Positions 40,158-52,027 of a stretch of 64,000 nt of DNA are shown one piece after another. The notes under the pieces were generated by a model. That model was not told where the DNA came from. It did no database searches and worked only from the letters and a program-made list of their open reading frames with translations. How positions within the stretch are numbered: the first letter of the stretch is position 1; every line of letters starts with the position of its first letter. Position numbers and translations under genes: made by a program. Origin of the DNA: Brachypodium distachyon (Eukaryota > Streptophyta > Magnoliopsida > Poales > Poaceae). The stretch is from the NCBI RefSeq assembly GCF_000005505.3, contig NC_016131.3, forward strand, positions 63,411,355 to 63,475,354. The letters run 5' to 3'.

Positions 40158-42380
40158 TCCTTTTATCCAAATTGCTGAACATTTTGTAGGTCAAGAACTA
40201 AAAAAACATGAGAATATGACAATTGTTGGATTCTTAAGTTACATACCGTGGATCCCATTTCACTCAAAACATATGACTTTTTTACGTAGGATGTATATAA
40301 GGTATTAATTCTTTTCTGACAATTTAAGTTAGTCATAATTATTCTTATTTGGGTATTAAAATTGTCCCAACCAGCTTTGATATGTACAAGCGGCGGGTTG
40401 ACCCCTGGAGGTCTGATGTACGCCACACTTCATGGCTCATTGGCTCCGCTGGCTACTATGCACGCATGCATGCCTTCCACATGGCTCACGCTCCCATCCC
40501 TTCGATCAGAGGTGGAGCGAGAGCTGCTTTTTACCGGCGCCCTCCCCCCGCACAATATACGCTGAGATTCGCACCTGTCCGTTACTTCACCCTGCTTTTC
40601 CCCTTTGTCCAGTCCATGGACTGATCATGAGGTGCAACATACGGCAAGGATAGCGCCGGTACATACTGACCCGTTAGAATAGACTTTACGGAGGCGAAGC
40701 CAGCAATTTAGCAAAGCCCGGACACATGTGTTCATTTTCAGGGGCACTCGTTGCTCAGGGGTGGCCAGCCGCTGCAGGCCTGCAGGAGGGCGCTGGGACT
40801 CCGGCACAGCGCCGGTCCCGGGGTTTCGAAGGCCCCGGGACGAACTTCATGAATGGCCCTAGCGGCTATATAGTGCGGTATAAAATACAATTCCATATAT
40901 CAATTGGAAAAATCAATAAAGCATAGACATCGATGGTCACTCAAGAAAAGGAGAGCGAACACCTGAACTTTTGACGGCTGCAGAGACTGGAGTAAATCAG
41001 CAATCTTCTCCAAGACGAAAACGGCAAAACTCTAAACCACAGCTGAAAATGCAAGTCTGCAAGTGTTGCTCAAAAAAAGAAAACTGATGAATCCTAGTTT
41101 GCTAGACTGATCTGGAAAATACAAGTTGATCACTTGATTGGTGATTGTTTGTTTTACCTCTATAGTACTCTTGCGCGGTTGCGGGCCAGGAGCGATCGAA
41201 CCATCGGAACGAGACAACAAGCGCTAACTCCTTCGCAGTCCTGCTGGGCCGATGGCCTTTTAGGCACTTTTCGTTTGGTTTTTTCATGGGCCTGTATATC
41301 TACTAGTAGTACATACATACAAAATCTGGGCCCCCAGACTTGCTGGCCCCCGGGCCGTCGCCCTTCTTGCCCTGGCCCAGGGCCCGGCCTGCTCCGGCAC
41401 GAAAATAATGGCATTGAGAATGCAAGGGAACAAACAAACAAAACACCAATTTATCACTTTACCTTATTTGGTCTGAAAATGGTTACATGTATTGAAGGAA
41501 AATTGGAGATAATATTTGTAGTAGTTTTTAGAATTTTTTAAATATGATTTTTATGAAGTTTGCACCGTAAGATTTTGACTAGATACACCGCCAATTTCTT
41601 AATTGATGTACTTAGCGTTGTGTTTGGCGCATGATTAGTCTAGTTTTTCTGTAACCTTGCAAATTGCAATTTGGTTGTGGTCACCGGAGTTGGCTATCCG
41701 TTGTAACAACATTCTTCTTGTTTTTCTTCTAATAGTACGACAATACGCAAGTCTTTTGCATATTTGCAAAAACTATTGCTTCATCCATAAGATCGTAACC
41801 GGAGCAAAAGGGCAATGAAGTCACGAAGGACACCACCCTCCACTCTACGCGGTCCAGAGTTCAGACACGGAGTACCAGGATCATCTAATTTTGAGATGCT
41901 GTATTGGGCTGTTGCTAATTTCATGGGCTCTCGGCCTCTGGGGCACTATAGACGGCCCAATTTATCCTACTGACTCTTCTTCCCCTTCTCTTCTTCTTCC
42001 GTTGTTCACGAGTGAGGTACTACACTACTAGTGGTATTCAGACATTCAGTATAGTCTTTTTTTTTACAGCATATTCAGTATAGTCTTAAATATGAGAAGA
42101 TCGGTATAGTGAATCCTCTGAAGAAATAGGGTAAACAGAACCCCAGGAGATCAACAGGGCAGCATATAATAATATTCACGGGGGTTTTGTCCCAATTATC
42201 CACAAAGTCGATCTTTATGAAAAACAATATGCATTACGGATCAAAGGAGGCACCCGTGTTAGTTATATGCTCGCAAACTTCGTCAGAGTTGAGCATCGCA
42301 CGGAGACTTGGTTGGATTTCGGTCCGCCGCATGTGGTTGACCTGGCTCTCCAAGATTGTAATATGTTGAGTTGATTAATA
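40158..42380. other. intergenic sequence, no gene recognised
   Basis: About 2.2 kb with short unsupported frames. A GC-rich block at 41325-41400 with CCCCCGGGCC runs looks like transposon-end sequence, but no partner could be found. Confidence 0.4.
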
Positions 42381-42496
42381 CTCCCTCCGTCTCATATTAA
42401 GTGACTCAAATTTGGTCAAATATGGATGTATCTACGTATAAAAAGTGTCTATATACATGTAATAGAAAGTTACCTGCTATGTTGTGACGGAGGGAG
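42381..42496. mobile_element. Stowaway-like MITE
   Basis: 116 bases between TA dinucleotides. The terminal sequences CTCCCTCCGTCTCATATTAA and GTTGTGACGGAGGGAG are inverted at the outer 11 bases, and the interior has CTATATACATGTAATAGAAA. Confidence 0.8.
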
Positions 42497-42835
42497 TAGA
42501 TCCTTTTTAACCCGAAAAAAAAATGGAGGCACTGGTTCTCTCTCGAATACACCGTTGTCAGTACCGTGAGCACTTGAGCAGTCTCAACAAAATTCGAAAA
42601 ATAAGAGCCTGCAGTGTGTTCTAGCCTTCTAGGTAAGTATATCAAGTCACTTGCATTACCTATAAGATCCAAGGATCCTCAGAAATAATTTATCATTGAT
42701 GGCGGTCGTAGCATCGATCGTCTTTCCTTCTATACCTTTAGGAAAAGCCTGCAAGGTTTCGATTGCTCCGGGCATCAGGAAGGACGCACGGGATCGGGTC
42801 AACATGAAATTTTAATGTATGCAGTTCGCAGATGC

Positions 42836-43883
42836 TGTTGGAATTTTGGGTCATGCCCAAAGTCTAATCTGAAATTAATTCCTGAAAAATTTCAAAAGCC
42901 CATTCATGGAGTGGGATGAGAAATCGGAAAATAGTCCCAACTTGCTAGTTTAGAGGAGTTGGACCACTATATAAGGTATGTTGGTTTTCACTTCTTGAGC
43001 AAGTGAGTAAGGGAAAATTCCCACGTGCGCTCCTCCTCCTCCTCCGCTCGCCTCGTCTCGCCGCGCCGCGCCGCGTTTCGTGGATCGAGTTCGAGCCGTG
43101 CCGGGCTGGTGCGGGGCGGAGCGGGGCGGGGTCGTGCTTATTTTTTTGGCTGTCGGAATCCGTTGCGGACGCGTAACAAATCTAGATAATTGCGGAGTCG
43201 CTTTTGGTTTCCTAAACCGAACCAAAGTCCGCCTGTGTGCCTATATAATAAGACGACCGCGGCCTCCGGACGTACCACGCCACAACCCTAGCCGTCACAC
43301 CCACGACCCAATCTCGCTGTTCGCCGCCAACTGCTACTTCATCCCATCGACTACGTGTACAGATCGCCGGGCGAGCAGGCCTCCGGAACCCCGACCTTCG
43401 AGATCCTGCCCGGGAGACGGTTGATAAGGTTTTTGGGGAGCGTTCTCACGCGACTGCTCGCTTCTTCACGTCCCTGTTTCGTCGGCATCTTCGTCACCAA
43501 TGGCCGACGACCTCGGAGATCCCACGGCTCTGGCTGCCGCTCTAACTCAGCAGCAGCAGGCTGCCCAACTCCAAGCACAGCAGCAGGCTGCTCAACTCCA
43601 AGCCCAGGCAACTGCTGCTGCTGCTGCCGACGTGAACATCGACGCCGCCAGACTCGTCACCGACCTCAACAAACAAACACAAGAAAATAGTACAGCACCG
43701 TACGTAATCTGTTTTTTCTTGTTGATTTTGATTGGTAGTTCTATTATTCATGCCGTGAAATTAGATGAGTTTTATTGCTATGCGTTGCTATTTAAGTTGT
43801 CTAGTTTGCCTGATATAATATGCTACATGTTTTACACATTGTTTTGGATTAAATATTCACCGAAATTACCTAATTATTCAACA
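42836..43883 (+). repeat. 5' LTR of the copia element
   Basis: 1,048 bases bounded by TGTTGG and CAACA. It contains TATA-like sites CTATATAAGG near 42968 and CTATATAATAAG near 43241. An open frame starting MADDLGD at 43500 begins inside it and runs on past its end into gag. Its 3' part (43690-43883) aligns with 48990-49174. Confidence 0.85.
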
Positions 43884-44782
43884 ATCCAAAAACTTTATTC
43901 GTGTAGGCAATTTTCAATGTCTCAATTTGCTATCGCATTGAAACCACTACCGTTTACTGGACTGCACTTTAAGAGGTGGCGGTATAAATGTCATATGTGG
44001 CTCGTGGCTATGGGCGCATGGTGGACGGTACAACACGGGAAGACTCAAACAATTGCTCCTCAGCAGTTGTATGTTGAGGCTTGTGTTGTAGTCGTCGGTG
44101 CGATCTGTAGTGTGCTGGGAGATAACCTCGTTGATGCTTATCTGCACTATCAGGATGCCAAAGAGTTGTGGGATGCGCTCGATGCTAAGTTTGGCGCATC
44201 TGATGCTGGCAGTGATCTGTACGTCATCGAGCAGTTCTTTGACTATAAGATGGTTGCAAACCGATCTGTAGTGGAACAAACTTATCAGTTACTGACTATG
44301 GCTAAGAAACTTGAGCAGTTCAAGTGTCCACTACCCGACAAGTTTGTCGCCGGGGGCATCATCGCCAAGCTTCCTCCCTCGTGGAGGAACTTTGCTACTT
44401 CACTAAAACACAAGAGACAAGAAATCTCTGCGGAGAACCTGATTGGGACTCTTGATGTTGAGGAGAAGGCGAGAGCAAAAGATGCTGACCCCAAAGGCAA
44501 CACACAAGAGGGTACGTCCAAAACACTGCCAACATGGTTCAGAGGAACAACCACAACAACAGTAACAACAAGGGAAAGGGAAAGACATTCAACAATGCTG
44601 GTCCAAAGAACACTACCACTTTCAAGAAGAAGAAGAAAGGAGGCAATAAGGACAATGATCCTTGCTTTGTGCGCGTAGCACTCGGCCACTGGGCGAGTAA
44701 CTGCAAGGAGCGCAAAGGAAGACAGATTCGGCAAAAGTTTTCTAATTTGACCATTGGCAACAATGAAGATGCAGGCGGGTAA
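43500..44782 (+). pseudogene. copia gag (nucleocapsid), broken
   Basis: The recognisable gag starts at MSQFAIALKPLPFTGLHFKR (43917), followed by ELWDALDAKFGASDAGSD and PPSWRNFATSLKHKRQEIS. A frameshift near 44510-44534 moves to a second frame ending at 44782. The zinc knuckle there reads CFVRVALGHWASNC: the second cysteine of the usual CX2CX4HX4C is Arg. The upstream Gln/Ala-rich stretch (MADDLGD...) lies in the LTR. Between them, 43702-43913 looks like an intron, starting GTACGTAATC and ending CGTGTAG. Confidence 0.8.
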
Positions 44783-44799
44783 GGTAATTTATTTATTGT

Positions 44800-46274
44800 A
44801 TTTTCTGTATGTCAGTCCATCGATTGGTGGGTCGATACAGGTGCAACTATTCATGTGTGTGCTGATATTTCCTTGTTTTCTTCATATCAGGACATCAGCT
44901 CCTCAGTGACGATGGGGAACGGCGCCATGCTTCTGTTCATGGTGTTGGCACGGTGGATCTGAAGTTTACTTCGGGAAAGATCGTGCAGCTGAGGAACGTG
45001 CAGCATGTGTCCTCCATTTAGAAGAATCTTGTTAGTGGATCCCTCCTTTGCAAGGACGGATTTAAGTTAGTGTTTGAGTCTAATAAAGTTATTGTGTTTA
45101 AGTATGGACAATTTATTGGTAAAGGTTATGAGTGCGGAGGCTTGTTCCGCTTATCCCTTTTCGATTTTTTTAAAAAGGTCGTGACCAGCGTCAATTCTAT
45201 TAATAATGAGTCTAATGTTTAGCACTCACGACTTTGTCACATTAATTTTGGTTGCATGACGCGATTAGCAAATCTGAGTTTAATCCCTAAAATCACTGTG
45301 GCTAAAGGTTCGAAGTGCCAAGCTTGTGTGCAAGCGAAACAGCCTCGCAAGCCTCGCAAGGCTGCTGAGGAGAGGAACCCACCGTTAGAGCTCATACATT
45401 CTGATCTTTGTGAGATAATGGTGTATTAACCAAAGGTGAAAAACGTTACTTTATGACTTTCATTAATGATGCGACTAGATTCTGGTATGTGTATTTATTA
45501 AAATCAAAGGATGAAGCATTGCATTATTTTAAGATCTATAAAGCTGAAGACGAGAATCAACTTGAGAAGAAAATTAAACGTTTGCGGTCTGACCGCGGTG
45601 GAGAATATTTCTCCAGTGAGTTTAATTCATTTTGTGAGGAAGATGGCATAGTCCATGAGAGGACGCCTCCCTATTCGCCCCAGTCAAACGGGGTTGCTGA
45701 GAGGAAAAACCGCACGCTGACTGACTTGGTCAACGCCATGTTAGACATTGCTGGTTTATCCAAGGCATGGTGGGGGGAGGCGCTATTGACTTCGTGTCAT
45801 GTCCTAAATCGTGTTCCCACAAAAGATAAAGAAGTCACCCCATACGAGCTATGGGAAAAGAAGAGACTCACACTTTTTTACTTACGGACTTGGGGTTGTT
45901 TGGCGAAAGTCAATGTGCCAATTACCAATAAACGTAAGCTTGGACCAAAAACCGTTGATTGTGTCTTTCTTGGTTACACGCTTCGGAGTGTTGGTTATAG
46001 ATTCTTGGTTGTAAATTCTGGAGTACCTGACATGAGCGTCGGTACAATTATGGAGTCCAGGGATGCTACATTCTTTGAGAACATATTTCCCATGAGAGAT
46101 ATGTGTAGCACATCTAAAGAGGATCATGATGTACCCGCTGAACCCGTCAGTTCAGAGGAACATCAGGATCATGGTGTAGTTCCTGAACCCGCCATCCTAG
46201 TTGAAAATCTTGAACAAACACTTGATGAGATTCCTGAGGAGTATGACAATGAAGCCCCTATTAGGGGTAAGTGA
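44800..46274 (+). pseudogene. copia protease and integrase region, broken
   Basis: Protease is marked by WWVDTGATIHVCAD (active-site Asp codon 44833-44835). The integrase zinc-binding part shows HSRLCHINFGCMTRLANLSL and CQACVQAKQPRKP, preceded by stops at about 45019 and 45222. The catalytic core has HSDLCE, RSDRGGEYFSSEF and PQSNGVAERKNRTL, the expected acidic residues. The frame breaks near 45426 and reopens at 45453, staying open to the stop at 46272-46274. Confidence 0.85.
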
Positions 46275-47495
46275 CAAAGGATTGCTAAATCCTTTGGTGA
46301 TGATTTCATTGTGTACCTTGTGGATGACACCCCTAAAACCATTAATGAGGCCTTTGCATCTCCGGATGCAGACTATTGGAAGGAAGTCATTCGTAGTGAG
46401 ATGGATTCTATCAAGGCTAATGCTACTTGGGAGGTCGTTGACTGTCCGTACGGGTGCAAACTTGTAGGATGCAAGTGAATATTCAAGAAAAAGCTTAGGC
46501 CTGATGGTACTATTGAGAAGTACAAGGCGCAGCTTGTGACCAAGGGTTTTACCCAGAAAGAAGGTGAAGATTTCTTTGATATTTACTCACCTGTAGCTCG
46601 ATTGACCACAATCAGAGTATTACTATCACTGGCTCCCTCATATGGTCTGATCGTCCATCAAATGGACGTTAAGACAGCTTTCCTTAACGGAGAGTTGGAC
46701 GAGAAAATTTACATGAACCAGCTAGATGGATTTGTAAGAAAGGGTCATGAAGGCAAAGTGTGTAAGTTATTAAAGTCTCTATATGGCCTGAAACAAGCTC
46801 CTAAGCAATGGCATGAGAAGTTTGACAAAACTTTAACCTCTGCCGGCTTTGTTGTAAACGAAGCTGACAAATGTGTATACTACCGCCATGGTGGAGGTGA
46901 GGGAGTTATACTTTGTTTGTATGTCGATGACATACTAATATTTGGGACTAATCTCAAAGTGATTGAAGAGGTTAAGATTTTCTTGTCGAAGTGCTTTGAC
47001 ATGAAAGACCTTGGTGTAGCAGATGTTATTCTGAACATCAAGCTTGTGAGAGACGACAATGGTGAGATCACTTTGTTGCAATCTCACTATGTGGAAAAGA
47101 TCTTGAGTCGTTTCGGATATGCTGATTCTAAACCTTCTCCAACTCCATATGATCCAAGCGTTCTGCTTCGAAAGAATCACAGAATTGGAAGAGACCAACT
47201 GAGATATTCTCAGATTATTGGTTCACTCATGTATTTGGCTAGCGCAACTAGACCTGACATCTCTTTTGCTGTGAGCAAACTGAGTCGGTTCAATAAGAAT
47301 CCGGGAGATGATCATTGGAGTGCACTCGAAAGGGTCATGCACTATCTAAAGGGCATAATGAGCTGTGGTATACACTATACTGGGTACCCCAAGGTATTTG
47401 AGGGTTATAGTGATTCAAACTGGATATCTGATGTTGATGAGCTAAAGGTCACGAGTGGATATGTGTTCACACTCGGAGGGGGCGCTGTTTCTTGA
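46275..47495 (+). pseudogene. copia reverse transcriptase, broken by stops
   Basis: Hallmarks are NEAFASPDADYWKEVIRSEM near the start, KGFTQKEGEDFFDIYSPVAR, QMDVKTAFLNGELDE, LYGLKQAPKQWHEKFD and the catalytic LYVDDILIFG, all intact. In-frame stops occur at 46272-46274 and after GCK near 46476, where relatives have Trp (GCKWVFKKK). The last stop (47493-47495) falls where GGGAVSWKS is expected. Most stops are single C-to-T type changes. Confidence 0.88.
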
Positions 47496-47924
47496 AAGTC
47501 TTGCAAGCAAACGATCTTAACCAGATCAACAATGAAAGCAGAACTTTCAGCATTAGATACATCCACGGTTGAAGCCGACTGGCTTCGTGAGCACTTGATG
47601 GACTTGCCGAATGTTGAAAAACCAATACCGGCAATTCTTATGAACTGTGACAATCAAACTGTGATAGTCAAAGTGAACAGTTATAAAGATAACATGAAGT
47701 CATCAAGACACGTCAGGAGATGTCTGAAATCTGTCAGAGCAATGAGAAATTCCAGAATAATAGCATTGGGATATATCCCAACGGCTAAAAATCTGGCAGA
47801 TCCCTTTACAAAGGGTCTATCAAGGAATGTGATAGAATCTGCATCAAAGGGAGATGGGGTTGCGACCCACGTGAGTTACCATGGCGGTAAACCAACCTAT
47901 GTGATCGGAGATCCCGTGAATTAG
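47496..47924 (+). pseudogene. copia RNase H, C-terminal pol segment
   Basis: The segment continues SCKQTILTRSTMKAELSALD, EADWLREHLMDLPNVEKPIP, the conserved NCDNQTVI, SRHVRR and ADPFTKGLSRNVIESASKG, and ends at 47924. It is in frame with the reverse transcriptase apart from the Trp-to-stop change just upstream. After it comes about 500 bases of untranslated sequence to the 3' LTR, with only a weak purine tract (GTGGGG) before it. Confidence 0.85.
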
Positions 47925-48423
47925 GACGTGGGAAACAAGTCATTGGATAACTGAGGAGAGTGTACATTCTTTATCCCACTCCGTTGACGATGCATTACTC
48001 TCGTGTACTTTATGGTAGGTTTTTTAACTTAATGCGTTTTAACGCGTTGCATTAATTTGCAAGGGAGATACTGTCCTGCAGAGTAATCTCTAAAGAACAC
48101 ACCTATATGAGCCTGATTGTTGGTCGCAGTCTATGAGATTTGGGTGGTCTCTAGTAAGCTCATGAAATGGCCTGGAAAATGACTTATATGCTCCACACCG
48201 CGGGGTAGCATTCGGCAGACCAGTACCAAACAACAATTTAGTGAAGCTCTAACACAGAAAACTGACAATTTAAGGTTTGTCCATTGTTCAGTTGTGCGTG
48301 AGTGAAGCTATTTGTTTAGGTGGATGTTCAACCTTAACCGGTCTCCACTGAAATGCTGGTATATCAAAAACAGTGTTTTAGATCAATGACAATTTTATGT
48401 GCTTATGAGTTATTGTGGGGTAT

Positions 48424-49174
48424 TGTTGGAAATTTGGGTTAGGCCCAAGGCCCAATCTGAAATTAATTTCTGAAAAATCTCAAAAGCCCATTCATGAAGT
48501 GGGATGAGGAAGTGGGAATAATCCCAACTTGCTAGTTTAGGGGGCAGTTGGACCAATATATAAGGTATGTTGGTTCTCACCTCTTGAGCAAGTGAGCGAC
48601 GAAAATCCCCACGCGCGCTCCCGGCGATCTGTGCACGCAGTCGACGGGGTGGAGTACCAGTTGGCGGCGAACAGCGAGATTGGATCGTGGGCATGACGGC
48701 TAGAGTTGTGGCGTGGTACGTCCGGAGGCCGCAGTCGTCTTATTATATATGCACGCAGGCGGACTTCGGTTCGGTTTAGAAAACCAAAACCGAATCCGCA
48801 ATTATCGGGATTTGTTACGCGTCCGCAACGGATTCCGACTGCTAAAAAGATAAGCACGACTTCGCCCCGCACCGATCCGGCACGGCTCGAACTCGAAATC
48901 GAAATCGATTCACGAAACGCGGACTCGTCACCGACCTCAAGAAACAAACAAACAAACAAACAAACAAACACAAAAAAAAGAGTACATCACCGTACGTAAT
49001 ATGCTCTTTCTTATTGATTTTGATTGGTAGTTCTATTATTCATGCCATGAAATTAGATGAATTTTATTGCTGTGCGTTGCTATTTAATTTGTCTAGTTTG
49101 CATGTTATAATACGCTACATGTTTTACACATTGTCCGAATCAAATATTCATCGAAATTAACTAATTATTCAAAA
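48424..49174 (+). repeat. 3' LTR of the copia element, with internal inversion and deletions
   Basis: 751 bases against 1,048 in the 5' LTR. 48424-48620 aligns directly with 42836-43031. 48621-48922 aligns with 43071-43370 only in inverse orientation. 48923-49174 again aligns directly with 43652-43883. The pieces 43032-43070 and 43371-43651 are missing. Confidence 0.85.
48943..48971 (+). repeat. (CAAA)n microsatellite in the 3' LTR
   Basis: Seven or so CAAA units. The matching place in the 5' LTR (43668-43681) has only about three, so the tract expanded after insertion. Confidence 0.85.
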
Positions 49175-52027
49175 GACGCCATGGATCAATCATGGCAGCT
49201 CACTCTGCGAAAGCGTCTAAAGCAGATGGTTATGTGTAGCTTCCTTTCGTGAAAGTTAACATGGACCTCCTGTCTGTCATTCTTCGTCGTTGCAAATGGG
49301 CCCAGATCTAGCTGGGAGCCTCGAACTGGGCTCTGGTGCCTGGACTGAACATCTTTCTTTCTCCTTTTCTTTTCCTTTTTTCCTAAAGAGCACGATCGTA
49401 GATACTACCTCTACTAACATAGGATTACAGATACGATCGAGTCAGTGCTTCATGACCGCCCCTTTCCTCCCTTTGTGAGTTTTACGCGTAGACGGGCGCT
49501 GCATCATTTTGTGAGGAACTGGCTGCCCAACTTTGCAGGATACTACTTGGATGCATGTTATGATAAACCGGTCGGCAAATGAATTCATTTTCAGGGAGGC
49601 AGGAGGCTAAGGATGCATGGCCAGCTTCTTCTGGAGTTGAAGACTCCGGAATTAATTACTCATAAAAAAATGACTCCAGAATCTATTATATATATGGAGC
49701 AATCAGAAAAAAGATAGGATGCTAGAAAATTTCAAAAAAAAAAAGCAAAATATCTGACCGTTAATTTGATATTTTATAAAATCACAGCCGTTGATGTTGA
49801 AAAAAAATTACCCACCAATGCCACCCTGAACTTAATTCTCCTCCCGTTCGCTCCAGCCATCCAGAAAACTAACTCCCTGCACGTCAACTGCCTCTGCGAG
49901 TCCTGGCCTCCTGGGCATGTTGATTCTTTCCCTGGAGTCTGAGTCATCGTCGCCGTCGAGATCATCATCACTACGAACGCACATATTCCCCCTTCCTCTC
50001 TCACTCCGGACGACGGCGCCGGCGGAGGAGAGGGGAAGGGGAGTAGGTGACTTCGACGGCACTAGCCAACCAAAGAAGAACAGGAGTTTCTAGAGAAGAG
50101 CGGTGGGAAGCTAGGAGAAGAATCTCAACATCACTTCACTGAGGATAACTTGGCATTTATGATAAAAGTGCATTGTGAAGTTTTACCATGGGTACTTCTC
50201 TTGTGCCGTAGGTGGCGTAGGTGGTGTACCGACCTTTGTCGAGGTTGTTTAGGATTGTTCTACTCTACAATTATGTTTAAAGTTTTGGAAGTGTCAATTT
50301 CTCAGTCAACTTAAAAAGAGTTACTTTCTATGGCCCACATCAAGTTAAAACTCTGTCATATAGGATGGAGGGAGTATTTTTCAATCGGCAATCATAGCCG
50401 ACTGATGAAGATTTTTCTCATCATTTTTTAGTCACCTTAGAAGTAACAAAACAGTAAATCTTTTGTTCCGCTTTTAGGCTATGTTTTGTACCGCCGTGGA
50501 TTCTTGTAGTCTCTCATCATTTTATTGTTTTCGTGTTTAGTTATTGTCTACGAGTACCAAGCGCTCATCAACCACAAACGTACTGAGACTTGGTAAATAG
50601 GTAGAGCTCCCCTGTCTAACGTACTGAGACTTGGCTGTTTGCTGCAATAGAGGGACTCCACGAACAGGGATGGCAATTACTACACATTCGAACGTGGTTT
50701 AACCTGGTGACAAGCAACCCGCAAACAAAATTGAACGCGGTGGTATCATTCTTAACGTGTACATGGTACTCACGACGTCTCATATTGAATGACTCAAATT
50801 TATCTAAAACTTACTATATTTATATATTAAAATATGAATACATACAGTAATATTTTTACACAAGAGAGTAACTGCTACCAGCAGTCCAGCAACCAGCGGT
50901 CGTGTTTTAATCTGGACATAGCCAGTAAAAACGTGGTCCCTTAAATGATGGAAGGACATCGTGCAAAGTTTTAGTGCAAAAGGCGAGCCTAGGACGATCG
51001 ATGTCCCCGGCTAGATGTTTTGCTTCCCCTGCGTGGGATGTATCTCATCTTTGTTTCGGTTAACAGTTCTTCTGTGTGTCCTTCTTTCGCTTCCTTTTTT
51101 CTGTTTTGTATCCTGAACTCCTTTCTAACTGTCGGCGGTTTCTCTAATCGAAATCGGTGGGGGTGCCCACTGGGTTTAATAAAAAAATGGACGATCGATG
51201 TATGTCGCAGATTCTAGACAGACTAGGCGTAGGATTTTCAATCAGTTCCGCCTGCGCACGCCTAGGCCTGGCCTGCTCCTGCTTGCGTGCTCGCTAAATT
51301 CCAAGGGTGCTGCTGCTTGTTCCATGTTCATCGTACCCTTAATTTTCCCTACTTTTGACAATTAAATTCAGGAGGGCAAAAAAAGAACGATGAGCACGTG
51401 TAATTAAATGGTCACAATTAATGGTTAATCATAGTATCTCCAAAAATTCAGACAAAAAACTGCACCGCACCACTAAAACAAGAGTAACGTGTTAGAGCAT
51501 CTCCACTAACTGAAATCCCCATCCTTCTCTTCCTCGGTTCTGAGCTAAGCTTAACCCCAATCCCCAACGGCGCCTTGTCCATCTGTGTACAACGTACTTG
51601 TGGCTTGTGGGCGCGCGGCCGGCTGCGCGTGGAGCCAGCCAGCTTCATGGATCATGATCGCTATCCCGGCGGTTTCACTGTGCTCACTTCATCGCCCTCG
51701 GCCACATTCTAAAAGCGACGCGTACCACTACTACGTCGAATCGTGAACGCTTTATTGGCCTCACCTACAACGGCGCCATGGCGAATCCATTCCTTCAATA
51801 CCACTATTACCACATCATGGGGGTTGTCAGTCACTGACATCCATCTCATGGACTACGTAGTACGTACGTACAGTACGCAGTAGTAGCCCTGATCCCCTCG
51901 TACTTGGCTTGGGAAGAAGAGTTCAGCTCAGCTCCTCGATGTGGTAGCTACCACGACGCACGCACGCATGAAGCCAAACCAAACAGAGCATCTACGCGAA
52001 AATGACCGATCTCTCCTCGACTGAGCT
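49175..52027. other. intergenic sequence with MITE and LINE remnants
   Basis: No gene is recognised. A lone Stowaway end (ATATAGGATGGAGGGAG then TA) sits at about 50358-50374, and a decayed MITE-like stretch (ACGTCTCATATTGAATGACT) at about 50776-50860. The segment 51030-51187 ends TGGGTTTAATAAAAAAATGG after a T-rich stretch and resembles a LINE 3' tail on the plus strand. Confidence 0.4.

Larger units (their letters stand above)
42836..49174 (+). mobile_element. Ty1/copia LTR retrotransposon, structurally complete but inactive
   Basis: Both LTRs, gag and a pol in copia order (protease, integrase, reverse transcriptase, RNase H) are recognisable on the plus strand. The 5' LTR opens TGTTGG and closes CAACA; the 3' LTR opens TGTTGG and closes CAAAA. 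The element is flanked by GATGC (42831-42835) and GACGC (49175-49179), a 5-bp target duplication with one change. Stops and frameshifts break every gene and the LTRs have diverged visibly, so it is old. No primer-binding site matching the usual initiator methionine tRNA follows the 5' LTR. Confidence 0.9.

Noticed and set aside
43883..43920. Initiator-tRNA primer-binding site after the 5' LTR
   Set aside because: The expected TGGTATCAGAGC-type sequence is absent; nothing else convincing was found.
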